Shown: piece after piece, positions 1 through 11,512 of the stretch
How positions within the stretch are numbered: the stretch's first letter is position 1
Layout: each line of letters starts with the position of its first letter
Assembly: GCA_022432975.1 (NCBI GenBank)
Contig: CM039514.1
Span: 10,337,519-10,401,518 of the forward strand
Direction of reading: 5' to 3'
Origin: Begonia masoniana
Lineage: Eukaryota; Streptophyta; Magnoliopsida; Cucurbitales; Begoniaceae
Length of the DNA stretch: 64,000 nucleotides
Translations under genes and position numbers: made by a program
The notes under the pieces: generated by a model
What the model saw: the letters and a program-made list of their open reading frames with translations, nothing else
Database searches by the model: none
Told to the model about the DNA's origin: nothing

Positions 1-212
1 CTTATTGGTAGAGAGATGACCAATTCCTTTTTAATACTTTAAAAGGAAAATAAACAAACTTCCATTAAATTAGTTAATTAAATAAATATATACCTTAATT
101 AATTGACCAATAGGATTTAAGCACTTAATATTATTAAACCACCATTTAATTTGTACACATGGGCCACATTTATGTAACCCAAGTTAATGAATTACAAATA
201 AAATATCTAACA
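1..212 (-). repeat. 3' LTR of Copia-A (truncated by window edge)
   Basis: This stretch matches 10230..10441 along its whole length with a small number of substitutions. On the minus strand the LTR begins TGTTAG at 212. The rest lies beyond the window start. Confidence 0.9.
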
Positions 213-224
213 CTCTTCCACTTG
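213..224 (-). promoter_or_regulatory. polypurine tract of Copia-A
   Basis: Read on the minus strand this is CAAGTGGAAGAG, a purine-rich tract that abuts the TGTTAG start of the 3' LTR. It is the expected primer for plus-strand DNA synthesis. Confidence 0.8.
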
Positions 225-643
225 ACCCATGTGATATTATCTTGAATATGGTTTAATAATTAGTAATCATGATGCACATAATATAGATCAAATCCTTCAT
301 TATATCGATCAAATCCTTCATTATATCGATCATATATAATATTACTATCAAGTATACAACTAATATGAATCATAGCGGTCGTATGCCATTATAGCGACAC
401 AGTCCCTTCCATGTATCACAGTATTAATTTTATACTCAATATGACCTATAAGAAGATATATCTTAATGGTCCACATTAATATCTTTATTACAGACTAATC
501 CTGTTAATATCATAATTTCATAATTGAATGCATTCAACTTAATTAAAAAAAAAATAACAGGATTCTTAAATGTATATCAGAAACAACAAATAAACAAGCT
601 TAAGAGTGTCAAATATATAAAGAACATAAATATAAACATAAAG

Positions 644-3600
644 TTAATACTCGGTAATGCCCATTCGTTCGACATGTTCCGTAAATGTATTTGGTGGTAA
701 TTATTTTATCAACGGATCCGCAACCATAAATTTGGTGCTAATGTGCTCGATTGACACTCTTTGTTTTTGAACTTTTTCTTTAACAGCTAAGTATTTCAAC
801 TCCATGTGCTTAGCACCTTTGGAATACTTGTCGTTTTTAGAAAAAAAAGACGGCCGCGGAGTTGTCATAATAAATTTTCATCGGCTTGGCGATACTGTCA
901 ACAATTCTAAGTGATGAAATAAAGTTTTGCAGCCATAAACCATGAATTGTGGCCTCAAAGCACGACACAAATTCAGCCTCCATAGTGGATGCAACAGTGA
1001 CTGACTGCTTCGCACACTTTCATGAGATTGCTCCTCCGGCTAGAAGGAACAAGTAGTCAAAAGTAGTTTTTTTGGTATCCACACATCTGAAAAAACCAGA
1101 ATCTGAATATTCAATCACCTCAAGATGATTAGATTGCTTATATGTGATTATGCAATCCTTCGTTTCTTGCAAGTACCTGAGTACTTTCTTTGCAGCTTTC
1201 CATTGATCTATGTCTGGGTTACTTTGATACCTACTAAGCATTCCAGCAACAAAATTGATGTCTGTCCTGGTACAAGTCTGTGCATACATCAAGCTTCCAA
1301 CAATAGATGCATAAGGAATATCTTTCATTTGTTTGCGTTCTAATTCATTATTTGGATATTGATTGAGACTGAACTTATCTCCTTTCTTAATTGAAACAAC
1401 ACTTGCATAGCACTTTTACATCCTGAATCTCTCTAGAACCTTATTAACATATGTTTTCTGAGACAATCCTAATAGTCCTTGTGATCTATCCCGAAATATT
1501 TCAATTCCAATCACATAAGATGCCTTTCCTATATCTTTCATTTTAAAGTTCATATCGAGATATTTCTTGGTTTCATACAATAAGCTAAGATCGTTAGTGG
1601 CAAGCAAGATATCATCAACATACAGAACCATAAATATAAACTTACTCCCACTAACCTTCAGATATATACACCGATCAATGATGTTTTCCTTAAATCCAAA
1701 GGAAGTGATGATATCATTGAACTTAAGTTACCATTGTCGGGAAGCATGTTTAAGTCCGTATGTTAACTTCTTAAGTTTACACACCATGTGTTCATTTCGT
1801 TCAACTGTAAAACTTTCAAGTTGGTCCATATAAATTTCTTCATCTAAACTCCCATTCAAAAAAGCAGTTTTGACATCCATTTGATGGAGCTCTAAATCAT
1901 AATAAGCTACCATTGCCATAATAATTATGAGAGAATCCTTTTTCGAGATAGAAAAAAATGTCTATTTGTAATCAATGTCATCTTTCTGAGTATAACATTT
2001 GACAATGAGTTTGGCTTTATTTTGTTCGATATTGCCATTTGAGTCGTGTTTAGTCTTAAAGACCTATTTACACTCAACTCTTTTATAACCTTCAGGCAAT
2101 TCGACGACTTCTCAAATTTCATTTTGTCCCATCGATTATAACTCATCTTTCATGGCATCTAACCATTTATCAAAATTCTCACATTCCACGGCTTGTGAAA
2201 ATGAAATTGGATCATCATCAATTCCTAAGTCAAATTCACACTCTTGAAGATAAACCACATAATAATTTGAAATAGTAGATCTCTTTTCCGTTACAGATCT
2301 TCTTAATGGTATTTGTTATGGTTCATCTATTATAGGTTCATTTGTGACAATTTCATCATATGATGTTTGATCATTAATTTGTTGTTCTTGTAAGTCATTG
2401 ATATGATCAACAACTATTGGAACAACAACTTGAGAAGAAGTTATAGGTATCAGAACTTTCACCCTAACTTCTTGAATTTTTACTTTACGTGATTCCAAAC
2501 TTCCATTGATTTCACCATTTTCAAAGAACCTAGGATTTCCAGTGTCAACAATTCTTGTACTATGACTAGGACAGTAAAATCTATATCTTTTAGATTTTTC
2601 TGCATAACCAATGAAGAAACCACTAGTTGTTCTTAAATCTAGTTTCTTTTCATGTGGATTATAAATTCTTACTTCTACCGGGCAACCCCAAACACGCAAG
2701 TGCCTTAAACTAGGTTTCATTCCTATCTACAATTCAAATGGAGTATTTGAGACTGACTTACTAGACATTCTATTTAATAAGTAATGAACAGTCTTTAAAG
2801 CATGCATCTACAATGATAAGGGTAAAGATGAATTACTTAACATACCCCTAACCATATCTATTAAAGTACTATTGCGCCTTTCTACAATACCATTCTGTTC
2901 TGGTGTTTATGGCATTGTGTATTGAGCACATATACCACGACTTTCAAGGAACTTAGCAAATAGACCTGGATGTTGTCTAGTTTCATCATAACGTCCATAA
3001 TATTCACCACCTTTATCAGATCTGACAATTTTCACCTTTCTATCTAATTGCCTTTCAACCTCATTGATAAACACTTCAAGAGTATTTATTGATTGAGATT
3101 TTTCATGCAATAAATAGATATATCCATAACATGAAAAATCATCAATAAAGGTGATCATAAATACCTTTCTCCACTAAAAGATGAAACATCAAAAGGACCA
3201 CATATATCGGTGAGTATAATTTCAAGGAGCTGTGTGCTTCTTGTGGCTGCTTTCTTAATTGTGTTTCTTGTTTGTTTTCTTTTAATACAATCAACACAAA
3301 TGTCAAAATCAGCAAAATCCACATGTGGAAGGATTTCATTCTTTACCAATCTTTCTATTTTTTCTTTGGATATATGACCTAAACGTTTATGCCACAAGTC
3401 AGCAGAATATTCATTCACTAAACCACGTTTAATTCCAACATTATGATGCACGGTTAAAAGAGTCTCAGCAAAAAAGGTTATCAAGCTTTAATTTGTACAA
3501 ACCATCACAAAGAATACCCGAACCAATAAAAATGTTATTTTTAAACAAACTGAAACATTCATTCCCAAAAGTAGAAGAATACTCAGCTGTATCAAGTTTG

Positions 3601-3910
3601 GACAAGGAAATCAAATTGCGAGAACCAGATGTAACATAAAAGGTCTGAAAAATGTCTAAATAATGTCTAGTGTCTAAAATCAAACGATAGGTTCCATTGG
3701 CTTCAACTGGAGCTTTGACTCGATTCCCCATAAAGATATACTTTTGATTTGGACTTATGGTTTTGGTATTAAGAAATCCTAGCATCGTATTAGAAACATG
3801 AGTGGTACAACCAGAATAGATCCACCAAGTATTATAAGGAACTTCAGCTAAGTTTGATTCGAAATATACTAAAGCAATAGACTTACCTTTCTTTTCGAAC
3901 CATGTCTTAC
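644..3910 (-). pseudogene. Copia-A protease-integrase-RT-RNase H, broken
   Basis: Pol fragments follow one another from 3910 down to a stop near 644. The protease region near 3830 reads WWIYSGCTTHVSNT, where the catalytic Asp expected before S-G is Tyr. Next come a GAG-pre-integrase part (LWHKRLGHIS), an integrase core with FIDDFS and RSDKGGEYYG, an integrase C-terminal part (LRVWGCPVEVR), RT pieces (HQMDVKTAFLNGSLDEEIYM, then MVLYVDDILLATNDLS) and an RNase H tail (STMEAEFVSC, YYDNSAAV). Stops and frame changes separate the pieces, for example after the TMP of the integrase and after the VLERFRM of RT. The region at 225..643, between this and the LTR, is AT-rich 3' untranslated sequence. Confidence 0.85.
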
Positions 3911-4224
3911 TGTAACGCCCCGAGTTTTTTGAACCCAGTTTGTTACTCATAAACTCGAACTTGACTAAGAAACTTTAGACCAAATTTAAAATTTCGCTCG
4001 AAAGTCTAAATTTGACATTTTCTAAAACCTCAAAACATTTAGAGACTTGCAGCGGAAATCATTTGAGCTAAATAGAGTTAAACAAAACTATAGAACGATG
4101 TTTGAATAATCAGTTGAGATGTTAGGGAACATTCGGCCAAAAGAAATAAAGGTTTAAATCGCGAAATTCTTTGAAAGTTACAAAAGTCAAACTCGTCTGC
4201 CGCTGTACAAAGTCAACAAGAGGG

Positions 4225-4600
4225 CAGAAATAAAACTGAAGGTCTCCACCGGTGACGTCAGCCGGATGATTCGTTCATCCCGCCTCAGCCGATCACTAGA
4301 CGACAAGTCTTTTACTCACGCCTTCCGGTAGGTAAAGTACTCGACATCATCCGGTTACAAAACGACAATTTACATCCTACATCTTTCGATGGATTTAACA
4401 CACGACATCCACCGGTGACTAAACGACAAAACTTCTACTACATCATCCGATGGATTTAACACTCGACATCCACCGGTCACTAAACGACAAATTACATTCT
4501 ACATCATCCAATGAACTTAACACCCGACATCCACCGGTCACAAAACGACAAATTTTCTACATATATCTTCCGATAGACAACAGAACAACAACTCAGCACC
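4225..4600. repeat. minisatellite inside solo LTR A
   Basis: A degenerate tandem repeat of roughly 60 bp is built from CATCCACCGGT(C/G)AC, AAACGACAA and CATCATCCGATGG blocks. It occupies the same LTR position as the arrays in the other three LTR copies, but the unit differs. Confidence 0.75.
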
Positions 4601-5003
4601 CGCTAATAGACATCGTCTATCAATAGATAACAGAGCGACATTTCAACTACTCCTTGCTATACAAACACAACTCTGACTAAGAAAGGAAATTTACTCACTT
4701 CACTGTAACAATTCAGAAACAATTCAAAACATTGCATTACTCAAGATCCAGTAAGAACCAACATTAAAACTCAACAAAATACTATTTTCAGAAAGATCTC
4801 AAAGGCGTATTCAAAACATTGAAACCACTACTGTCATGAAATCTCAACACGCTTAAATTGAAACATTGTCAACTAAACCTTCACACCAACAGACATCAGT
4901 TAAACCGCCTCATTAGGATACCAAAACGTGGCATGAATGTGCTTCAACAACTTCGCCTATTCCTCAGTAAATTCAGAGAACTCTCCAGTTGTTACCTCAA
5001 CAC

Positions 5004-5488
5004 CTACATCACAAAACTCATTTATTAGCCTAATGCTAAGCAAGTAAAGCAATAATGAAATGATATGCTGAAACATAAAACCTAAACATGTAGTTTCTAC
5101 TTTCTCATCTTAGTTGTACATTCGTTCGTTTACTGATCTGATCTCTCGGTTTCCTTGGGAGTGGGATCAATTCTCCCAATGTTATACATCCTCTACTCGA
5201 TTAAGGGGCGGATGAATTCCCTTAATAGATATTCTGATCCCTCGGTTCCCTTGGGAGTGGGATCAGTTCTCCCAATGTTATACATCCTCTACTCGATTAA
5301 GGGGCGGATGAATTCCCTTAATAGCTATTACATTTCAATCTGTACTTGCCTTTCCGTGCCACTACATATAAATTTATTTTCGTATTTTTTTCAAAAACAT
5401 GATGCATAACACGCAGAAAATACTTAAGCATGCATAAACCTATTGTTTTGTGATGTAGGCCCGAAGGCACGCACAATACTTCACTTAC
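5004..5488 (-). other. intron-like segment in solo LTR A
   Basis: On the minus strand a perfect donor CCAG|GTAAGT (plus 5483..5492) precedes an acceptor TTTTGTGATGTAG|GTG (near 5004). They enclose 485 bp that include two copies of a roughly 90-bp repeat (5145..5325). The same donor and acceptor words occur in the other three LTRs of this family. Splicing is inferred, not shown. Confidence 0.5.
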
Positions 5489-6025
5489 CTGGATTCCTGG
5501 GGAAATGTTTGGTTGCTAACCACTTCGGGTTCTGCTCAAACCTAAAACCATAGACAGTGTATTAGTTAAACTTCATTCTAAACTATCCAGGAGTCCTAGG
5601 AAATTAGTTTGGAAGCTCATATCTTCGTGCATTCCCGATTCTGCACTTAACCTGAAACTACACTCATTCGCAACACTCCCAAAACACATACATTGCACTC
5701 CCTTTGTTATCTAACCGTCTAGTCATAAGGAAAAATGAAGGAACTCACCTAAGTCGGAGAAATCGCTGGAGAAATCGAAGGGAGGGCCTCCTAGAGCACT
5801 CTGCTAAGCTGAGGAGCTGAGAGTCGAAAAGAATTGGAAAACAGTGACGACTACAATGCATTAAATCCAAAAACCTATTCCTTAAATACATTATCCATTT
5901 TAAATTTCCAATTACTCTTATGCCCTTGCCTAGTCATCCATTAACCACACTTTTACTATTGTCATTAAAGTGTGTCATTAATTTATAAAGAAATAAGACT
6001 TGGTTCTATAGAACCGGGTGTTACA

Positions 6026-6848
6026 CTTATGTTTCAGGCAATCTTTCTGATAGTGTCTTTGCTTTTCACAGAAATGACACTTGTCCTTCTGTTGTTCCTT
6101 CTTGTGGATTTGGGCAGATAACTGATTTGTCGATGATAGTCATTTCTTGCCTTTTTCATTCTTCTTTTCTGGTTTCTTTCCAACTCCATTGTAATTCATG
6201 AGATTGACATATTGATTTCCTGATTTCTTAAGTCTTGCTTCTTCCTGAATGAGCATACTTTGCAGTTCATGCACATTCCACTTATCCCTCATAGTATTAT
6301 AGCTCATATGAAATGAGCCATATTGAGGAGGCAAGGAGTTCAGGATAAACGTCACAAGGAAGTTCTCATTCACTTCTATTCCCATGGATTTCAATCTTGC
6401 TACCATATTTGTCATTTTGACGATATGCTCATGCATAGTACGAGAACCATCAAATTTAGCGGTGGTCAAGGTACCCATTAATGAGTGACTTATCAGCAGA
6501 CTCAAACTGGGAGCATTCTTCCACAAACTTCATAAATTCCTTAGCACTTTCAGTTTCAAGAAATGTGGACTTGATATTGTTTGCTACAGTAATTTGCATA
6601 AACATTAAGTTCAGTCTGTTTGATCTTCCCCAAGCATTATAGGAAGACCTCTGATCAGCACTGCTAGTTGCAGTAATAGCAGCTGGTTTCTCAGTTAAAA
6701 GTGTCAAATCAAGATTCTGAATACCAAGGTGAAATTGAACCTGTTCGCACCATTCAGAGAAATTAAGACAATAAAACTTTGTAACAGACGTAGCTTGCGA
6801 ATGAAGAGAAACAGGAACAGATACTGCAAAATATAAAATATGCTCACT
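6026..6848 (-). pseudogene. Copia-A gag, broken
   Basis: The minus-strand ORF pieces give a Copia Gag (UBN2-like) pattern: an N-terminal part near 6770 (LNFSEWCEQVQFHLGI), then a frame change around 6460..6530, then a part reading MHEHIVKMTNMVARLKSMG and LNSLPPQYGSF. A CCHC zinc knuckle (FCEKQRHYQKDC-like) lies near 6040..6090. The ATG at 6848 is followed by TTTTGCAG, which could equally be a splice acceptor for a leader intron. Solo LTR A separates gag from the protease. Confidence 0.75.
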
Positions 6849-7191
6849 CATTAATGCTTTGAGTAACAATCATAAGTATATATTGAAGTTCTCATTTGGG
6901 TGACACAATAATATATAATAATAAATATGATCGATACTCAATCTAATTTCGCATAAAACTAGTATACTCGAAATAAACATCTTTGCTATCTTTGGATATA
7001 CTAAACACACCTAATCAAAGTATATAATTTACCACAATTATATTCACAAGTATAAAATAACCAATCAACCTTTGGGCGATTCAAAATATTTTATAATAAT
7101 GAAAATCAATACACTCATGTCAAAATTATAATTGTCATCATGTTTTCTCATTAGCGAGCATCACATAAAATATAAATAATTGAATTTATTT
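6849..7191 (-). other. Copia-A leader, part 1
   Basis: This is AT-rich untranslated leader between solo LTR B and gag. No ORF or motif was recognised beyond the AT bias. Confidence 0.5.
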
Positions 7192-7404
7192 TGTCACGCC
7201 CCGAGTTTTCTGAATCCGGTTCGCTACACACAATGCTGAACCACACTATGACATTCTGAGAAAATTTCAAAATTTCACTCAACGGTCAAAGTTTGACCCT
7301 TAAAACGTTAAAACTTGCAGCAAAAATTCATTTGTGTAAAACAACATTTATTAATTAATTAAAATATTAAATTCAATCGATTGAAAGAAAATAAAAGAAA
7401 ACAG

Positions 7405-7870
7405 AACACCTCTACCGCTGAACAGTGTCAGTTGAACGACACGTCGACTACCCACATCCACCGCTTAAAAAACAAAAGACATCTACCGCTAAACAGTGAC
7501 AGTCGAACGACACGTCGACTATCCACATCCACCGCTCACGAAACAAAAGACATCTACCGCTAAACAGTGACAGTCGAACGACACGTCGACTACCCACATC
7601 CACCGCTCACGTCTACCGATCAAATCCTTCGAATGACAGTAACCCTCAGCATCCACCGATAGACTACATCTACCGATAGACTACATCCACCGGTGAACAG
7701 TAACACTCAACATCCACCGATGGACTACAACCACCAGTGAACAGTAACATTCAACATCCACCGATAAACTACATCCACCGGTGAACAGTAACACTCAACA
7801 TCCACCGGTGAACAGTAACACTCAGCATCTACCGATAGACAACATCCACAGCTGAACTGTAACACTCAAA
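7405..7870. repeat. minisatellite inside solo LTR B
   Basis: Three copies of a unit of about 66 bp (CATCTACCGCTAAACAGTG, ACGACACGTCGACTA) are followed by a second, shorter repeat of about 40 to 45 bp (CATCCACCGGTGAACAGTAA, ACACTCAACATCCACCGAT). This is at the array position of the LTR but is unlike the 77-bp arrays of copies C and D. Confidence 0.8.
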
Positions 7871-8496
7871 ACAAAGAACAACTCTGACTGCTAAAAGAAC
7901 TTGTAAATTCATTGTAATCATTCAAAATAGCTCAAATCCACAAATTTGCTCCAAAATTCAGTAAAAGACCTAATTATAATCATCAAGTATCCTTTCCAGA
8001 AAAATTCCCAAAAAGAAATATAACAGAAATACTAAGGCTATCACTGTCTTTAAAATTCTCAGCAAAAGTAAACTGGACATTAGTTCACAACTTTCTAAAA
8101 ATCCAGCAAAGCAACTACATCTAAAACGAAATCATGTTTTCATAATCAGAACAAGAAAACCACAGAGGTGTTAAAAACATCAAAACTACTGCTGTTATTA
8201 AAATCCTCAGCACACTTCAACAAAATACTTAACCACTGAGACTTCACATACTGACATTTGTTAAACCGCATCATCAGTGCACCAAACCGTGGCATAGATG
8301 TGCTCCATCAACATCGCCTATTCTTCTGTAAACTCAGAGAAATTATCTGTTGGGAACTCAGCACCTACATCACAAAACTCATCTATTAGCCTAATGCTAA
8401 ATAAGTAGAGCATTAATGAAATGAAATACTGAAACATAAATCTTGTTCATGCAATTTATACTTTCTCAACTCAGTTGTGATTTCATTCGTACATAA

Positions 8497-8790
8497 TCTG
8501 ATCCCTCGGTTCCATTGGGGGTGGGATCAATTTTCCAAAGTCATACATCCTCTTCATCGATTAAGGGGCGGATTAGTTCCCTTAACAGTTGATCTGATCC
8601 TATATTCCATTGGGAAGCGGATCAATTTCCCAAAGTCATACGTCCTCTTCATCGATTAAGGGGGCGGATTAGTTCCCTTAACAGTTGATCTGATCCTATA
8701 TTCCATTGGGAAGCAGATCAATTTCCCAAAGTCATACATCCTCTTCATCGATTAAGGGGGCGGATTAGTTCCCTTAACAGTTGGTCTATT
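8497..8790. repeat. three-copy tandem repeat in solo LTR B
   Basis: A unit of roughly 100 bp containing CTGATCC, TCCCAAAGTCATAC and CGATTAAGGGGGCGGATTAG is present three times. The other LTRs of the family have two copies at this site, which lies inside the intron-like segment. Confidence 0.8.
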
Positions 8791-9478
8791 ACAATCTGCT
8801 CATGCCTTACCATGTCATTACATGTAAATTCATTTTCGTGTTCTTTCCAAAAACATGACACATGACATACAGAAAACATTCAAACAAACATAAACCTACT
8901 GTTTTGCGATGTAGACCCAAAGGCACACACATACTCTACTTACCTGGCTTCCTGGAAATGCTAGGTTGTAAGTTACCTCAGAAGTTTGCTCACCTAAAGC
9001 CGTAAACAGAACATTAATCAAATCTTCACTAAGCTTAATCCTAAATCAACCAGAAATCTAAAGAACGAGTTTGCAACTCTGATAATCGTGGATTCCCGAT
9101 TTTTCACCAAAACCCGAATCTAATCTCATTCATGGCATTCCCAGCACACACACATTGTACACCATCTGTTATCTCGCCACTAAAACACCTGTTAAACGAA
9201 GAAAACTCACCTAGGCTAGAGAAATCGCTAGAGAAATCGAAGGGGAAATCTCCCAGAGTACTCTGCTGAGCTGAGAGCCGAAAAGGAAATGAGAAACAGT
9301 GGCGGCTAAACCTCATTAAACCCTCACTTAAATACGTTATCCACTATAGATTTTTATTTACCATTTTGCCCCTATTTAGTCACTCATTAACCTAATCAAT
9401 AATTCTCTCAATTTCATCTATAAAATGTACACTATTAGTTGACAAGGTAAAATCGGTTCGATGGAACTGAGTGTTACA

Positions 9479-9973
9479 TATTTAATTTAATATCGGAGTA
9501 ACAATTTCTAATTCAGCCACTTTAGTGACTAACAAATTATACATAATTTAGATATCAAATTAAATAATCATGAAACTGTAAATAATATTTTGATCCAGTT
9601 TCAATAATTAACAATTACAAAACGTAATTGTCATATATATAGTTAAACAAAAAATCCAAAACATCAAGAAATTATTTCAATATTTTCGGAGATGAATAGT
9701 AACCGGTGTGAACAGTCACCGTTGTGAACATTGATCGGCGTGAACAGTACCGGTGTGAACATTACCTGCGTGAGCATTATCGGCATGAATGGTGACCGGG
9801 TGAACAATCGCAAGGTGAAAACTGGTAATCCCAAAATCTCTTGATCTCACAGATTATTTGTTCTAATTTTGACAGAAGTCTATATACTATTAATCGTTAA
9901 ACATTAGGCAGTAGATAAACATGCGATTAACAAAATAAAACTCATAATGGAAAATCAAATGTTCTGAAACAAG
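9479..9973 (-). other. Copia-A leader with a 17-bp-scale minisatellite
   Basis: This is untranslated leader between the primer-binding site and solo LTR B. From about 9690 to 9830 it contains a short degenerate repeat with the words ACCGGTGTGAACAGT, GGCGTGAACAGTACC and GGTGAACAATCG. No ORF is present. Confidence 0.6.
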
Positions 9974-9985
9974 GCTCTGATACCA
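9974..9985 (-). promoter_or_regulatory. primer-binding site of Copia-A
   Basis: On the minus strand this reads TGGTATCAGAGC, complementary to the 3' end of plant initiator tRNA-Met. It lies two bases inside the 5' LTR. Confidence 0.9.
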
Positions 9986-9987
9986 CA

Positions 9988-10441
9988 TGTAAGTTCTTTT
10001 CATTTGTTTTGGGATCTCATATATACAGAAACCCTAATTGCCTGTATAAATCCAAAACATTAAGATCTTGAACAAATTGATTTTCACAAATACAATCAAC
10101 AAAGAGAGCGTACCTTGATCAATAATTAGGTTTTGAAGATCAATCCGGTCGTCAAGAAATTGGTTTCTCTCTCTTGACCCCTTAGGCTTTTCTGATAGTC
10201 TTGATGGAGAAGAAACTATAGTCTTTTGTCTTATTAATAGAGAGAGAACCAATTCCTTTTTAATACTTTAAAAGGAAAATAAACTAACTTCCATCAAATT
10301 AGTTAATTAAATAAATATATACCTTAATTAATTGAACAATAGGATTTAAGCACTTAATATTATTAAATCACCATTTAATTTGTACACATAGGCCACATTT
10401 ATGTAACCCAAGTTAATGGGTTACAAATAAAATTTCTAATA
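9988..10441 (-). repeat. 5' LTR of Copia-A
   Basis: 454 bp ending in TGTAAG on plus (CTTACA on minus). At 10436..10441 plus reads CTAATA, where the other LTR has CTAACA, so the terminal TG has decayed to TA. A TATATA word sits near 10020 on the minus strand. Confidence 0.88.
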
Positions 10442-11128
10442 ATATTAATTATTTTACACACATTACGTAATTCAATGTAAATATTGATAGTTTAGTGTCT
10501 TTTTTTAAAATAAACTCATTGTATATTTTGAAATGTGCTTTTTAACACGTAGAAAAGAAAATTTTGATATAATAGGTAAAAGAGCAACTCTGTATCATGT
10601 CTAGTACTTGTATTATATCTTCTTTTCTACTAATGCCTATGATACAATCTTAACTTCGAATCTGTTTGTAGTGCAGGAACCAACATATGACAAACGAAGA
10701 GGACTGTATGTGTCTAACACTTGGGAGACACTCATTTAGGTTAGGATCAGATTGATGCAAAGACGAGACAAAAACATCGTATAGACGACTCGTTTGAGGA
10801 CTTTAGATATGCATGATTGTTTATTTATAATTTATATTAATTATAATACATTAAATAATACTATATATATATTGATAACTTGCAAATGACAGTAATTAAA
10901 TAAATGTCATTTTAATTAAAATGTATCTAATTTATACTAACGCAAGTGCTAGATATGTTGTAATTTCATTTATTTAATATAATATATAAGGTAATTAATA
11001 ATTTGAACATTTTACCTTAGACAACTGATATTTTAAACTTTAATTTTTAAAAATTTAAATTATGAACTATGCATGGTTAGCTATTTAAACTCCGAAATTA
11101 AAAAAGGATTAAGATATGACAAGATTGC
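10442..11128. other. AT-rich spacer, nothing recognised
   Basis: Low-complexity AT-rich sequence lies between Copia-A and Copia-B. No ORF, terminal repeat or RNA gene is visible. The missing 5' LTR of Copia-B was looked for here and not found. Confidence 0.5.
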
Positions 11129-11512
11129 ATGATAAACTTGATCATCATATTAGGTTTCTGGCGTGCTGTGTTTTTTCCTTTGGTTTTGGGTTTATGTTTC
11201 TGGTCTGCTGTGATCTCCTTGGTCATCCGTTCTTGGTTCCTAGTGTGTTGTGATCCAAAGGGGTTTTTTCTTTGTGCTGTCCCAGTGAGAATTGAGGCAA
11301 GAATTTCCTATTGGTTTGGCTTTGTATGCCTCGGCTATTTACTTCAAATCTGTTTTTGTTTTATGTGAATATAATTCTGCTGGTGTGGATAAATTACAGA
11401 GTTTTATTTTCTTAATATCTGAACAAGTACTTCCAATTTTTTTCCCTGGATTGGAGCTGTTGTCTTTCGGATTCTGTTGGGGTAATTTGGTTCTGAATCT
11501 CTTGTTGTTAAG

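Larger units (their letters stand above)
3911..6025 (-). mobile_element. solo LTR A of a chromovirus (Gypsy) family
   Basis: On the minus strand it starts TGTAACACCCGG and ends CTCGGGGCGTTACA, so it has TG...CA ends. It is flanked by CTTAC (3906..3910) and CTTAT (6026..6030), a target duplication with one change. It interrupts Copia-A between the zinc-knuckle part of gag and the protease. The same LTR type occurs at 7192..9478, at 26413..28828 and, joined to chromovirus pol, at 43223..46537; that last copy is why it is assigned to Gypsy. It has no internal domain, so it is a solo LTR left by LTR-LTR recombination. A TATA-like TATTTAAGG is found on the minus strand near 5880. Confidence 0.88.
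7192..9478 (-). mobile_element. solo LTR B of the same chromovirus family
   Basis: The left end reads TGTCACGCCCCGAG on plus and the right end GAGTGTTACA. The flanking target duplication is perfect: TATTT at 7187..7191 and 9479..9483. It sits in the Copia-A leader and has no internal region. The intron-like donor (8943) and acceptor (8365) seen in the other copies are present, enclosing 579 bp; it is longer than its relatives because of a third copy of the internal repeat. Confidence 0.92.
1..10441 (-). mobile_element. Copia-A, decayed Ty1/Copia LTR retrotransposon
   Basis: The element lies on the minus strand. Its 5' LTR is at the right (9988..10441) and its 3' LTR is cut by the window start (1..212). 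The order from right to left is LTR, primer-binding site, leader, gag, protease, integrase, RT, RNase H, polypurine tract, LTR, which is the Copia order. The two LTR stretches align over 212 bp with only scattered differences. The element is inflated by two solo chromovirus LTRs, at 3911..6025 (between gag and protease) and 7192..9478 (in the leader). All coding parts carry stops and frameshifts, so it cannot move by itself. The left flank is outside the window, so the target duplication cannot be checked. Confidence 0.88.

Noticed and set aside
10442..11128. A 5' LTR for Copia-B
   Set aside because: Compared by eye with 22626..23078; no convincing match, so it is treated as lost.
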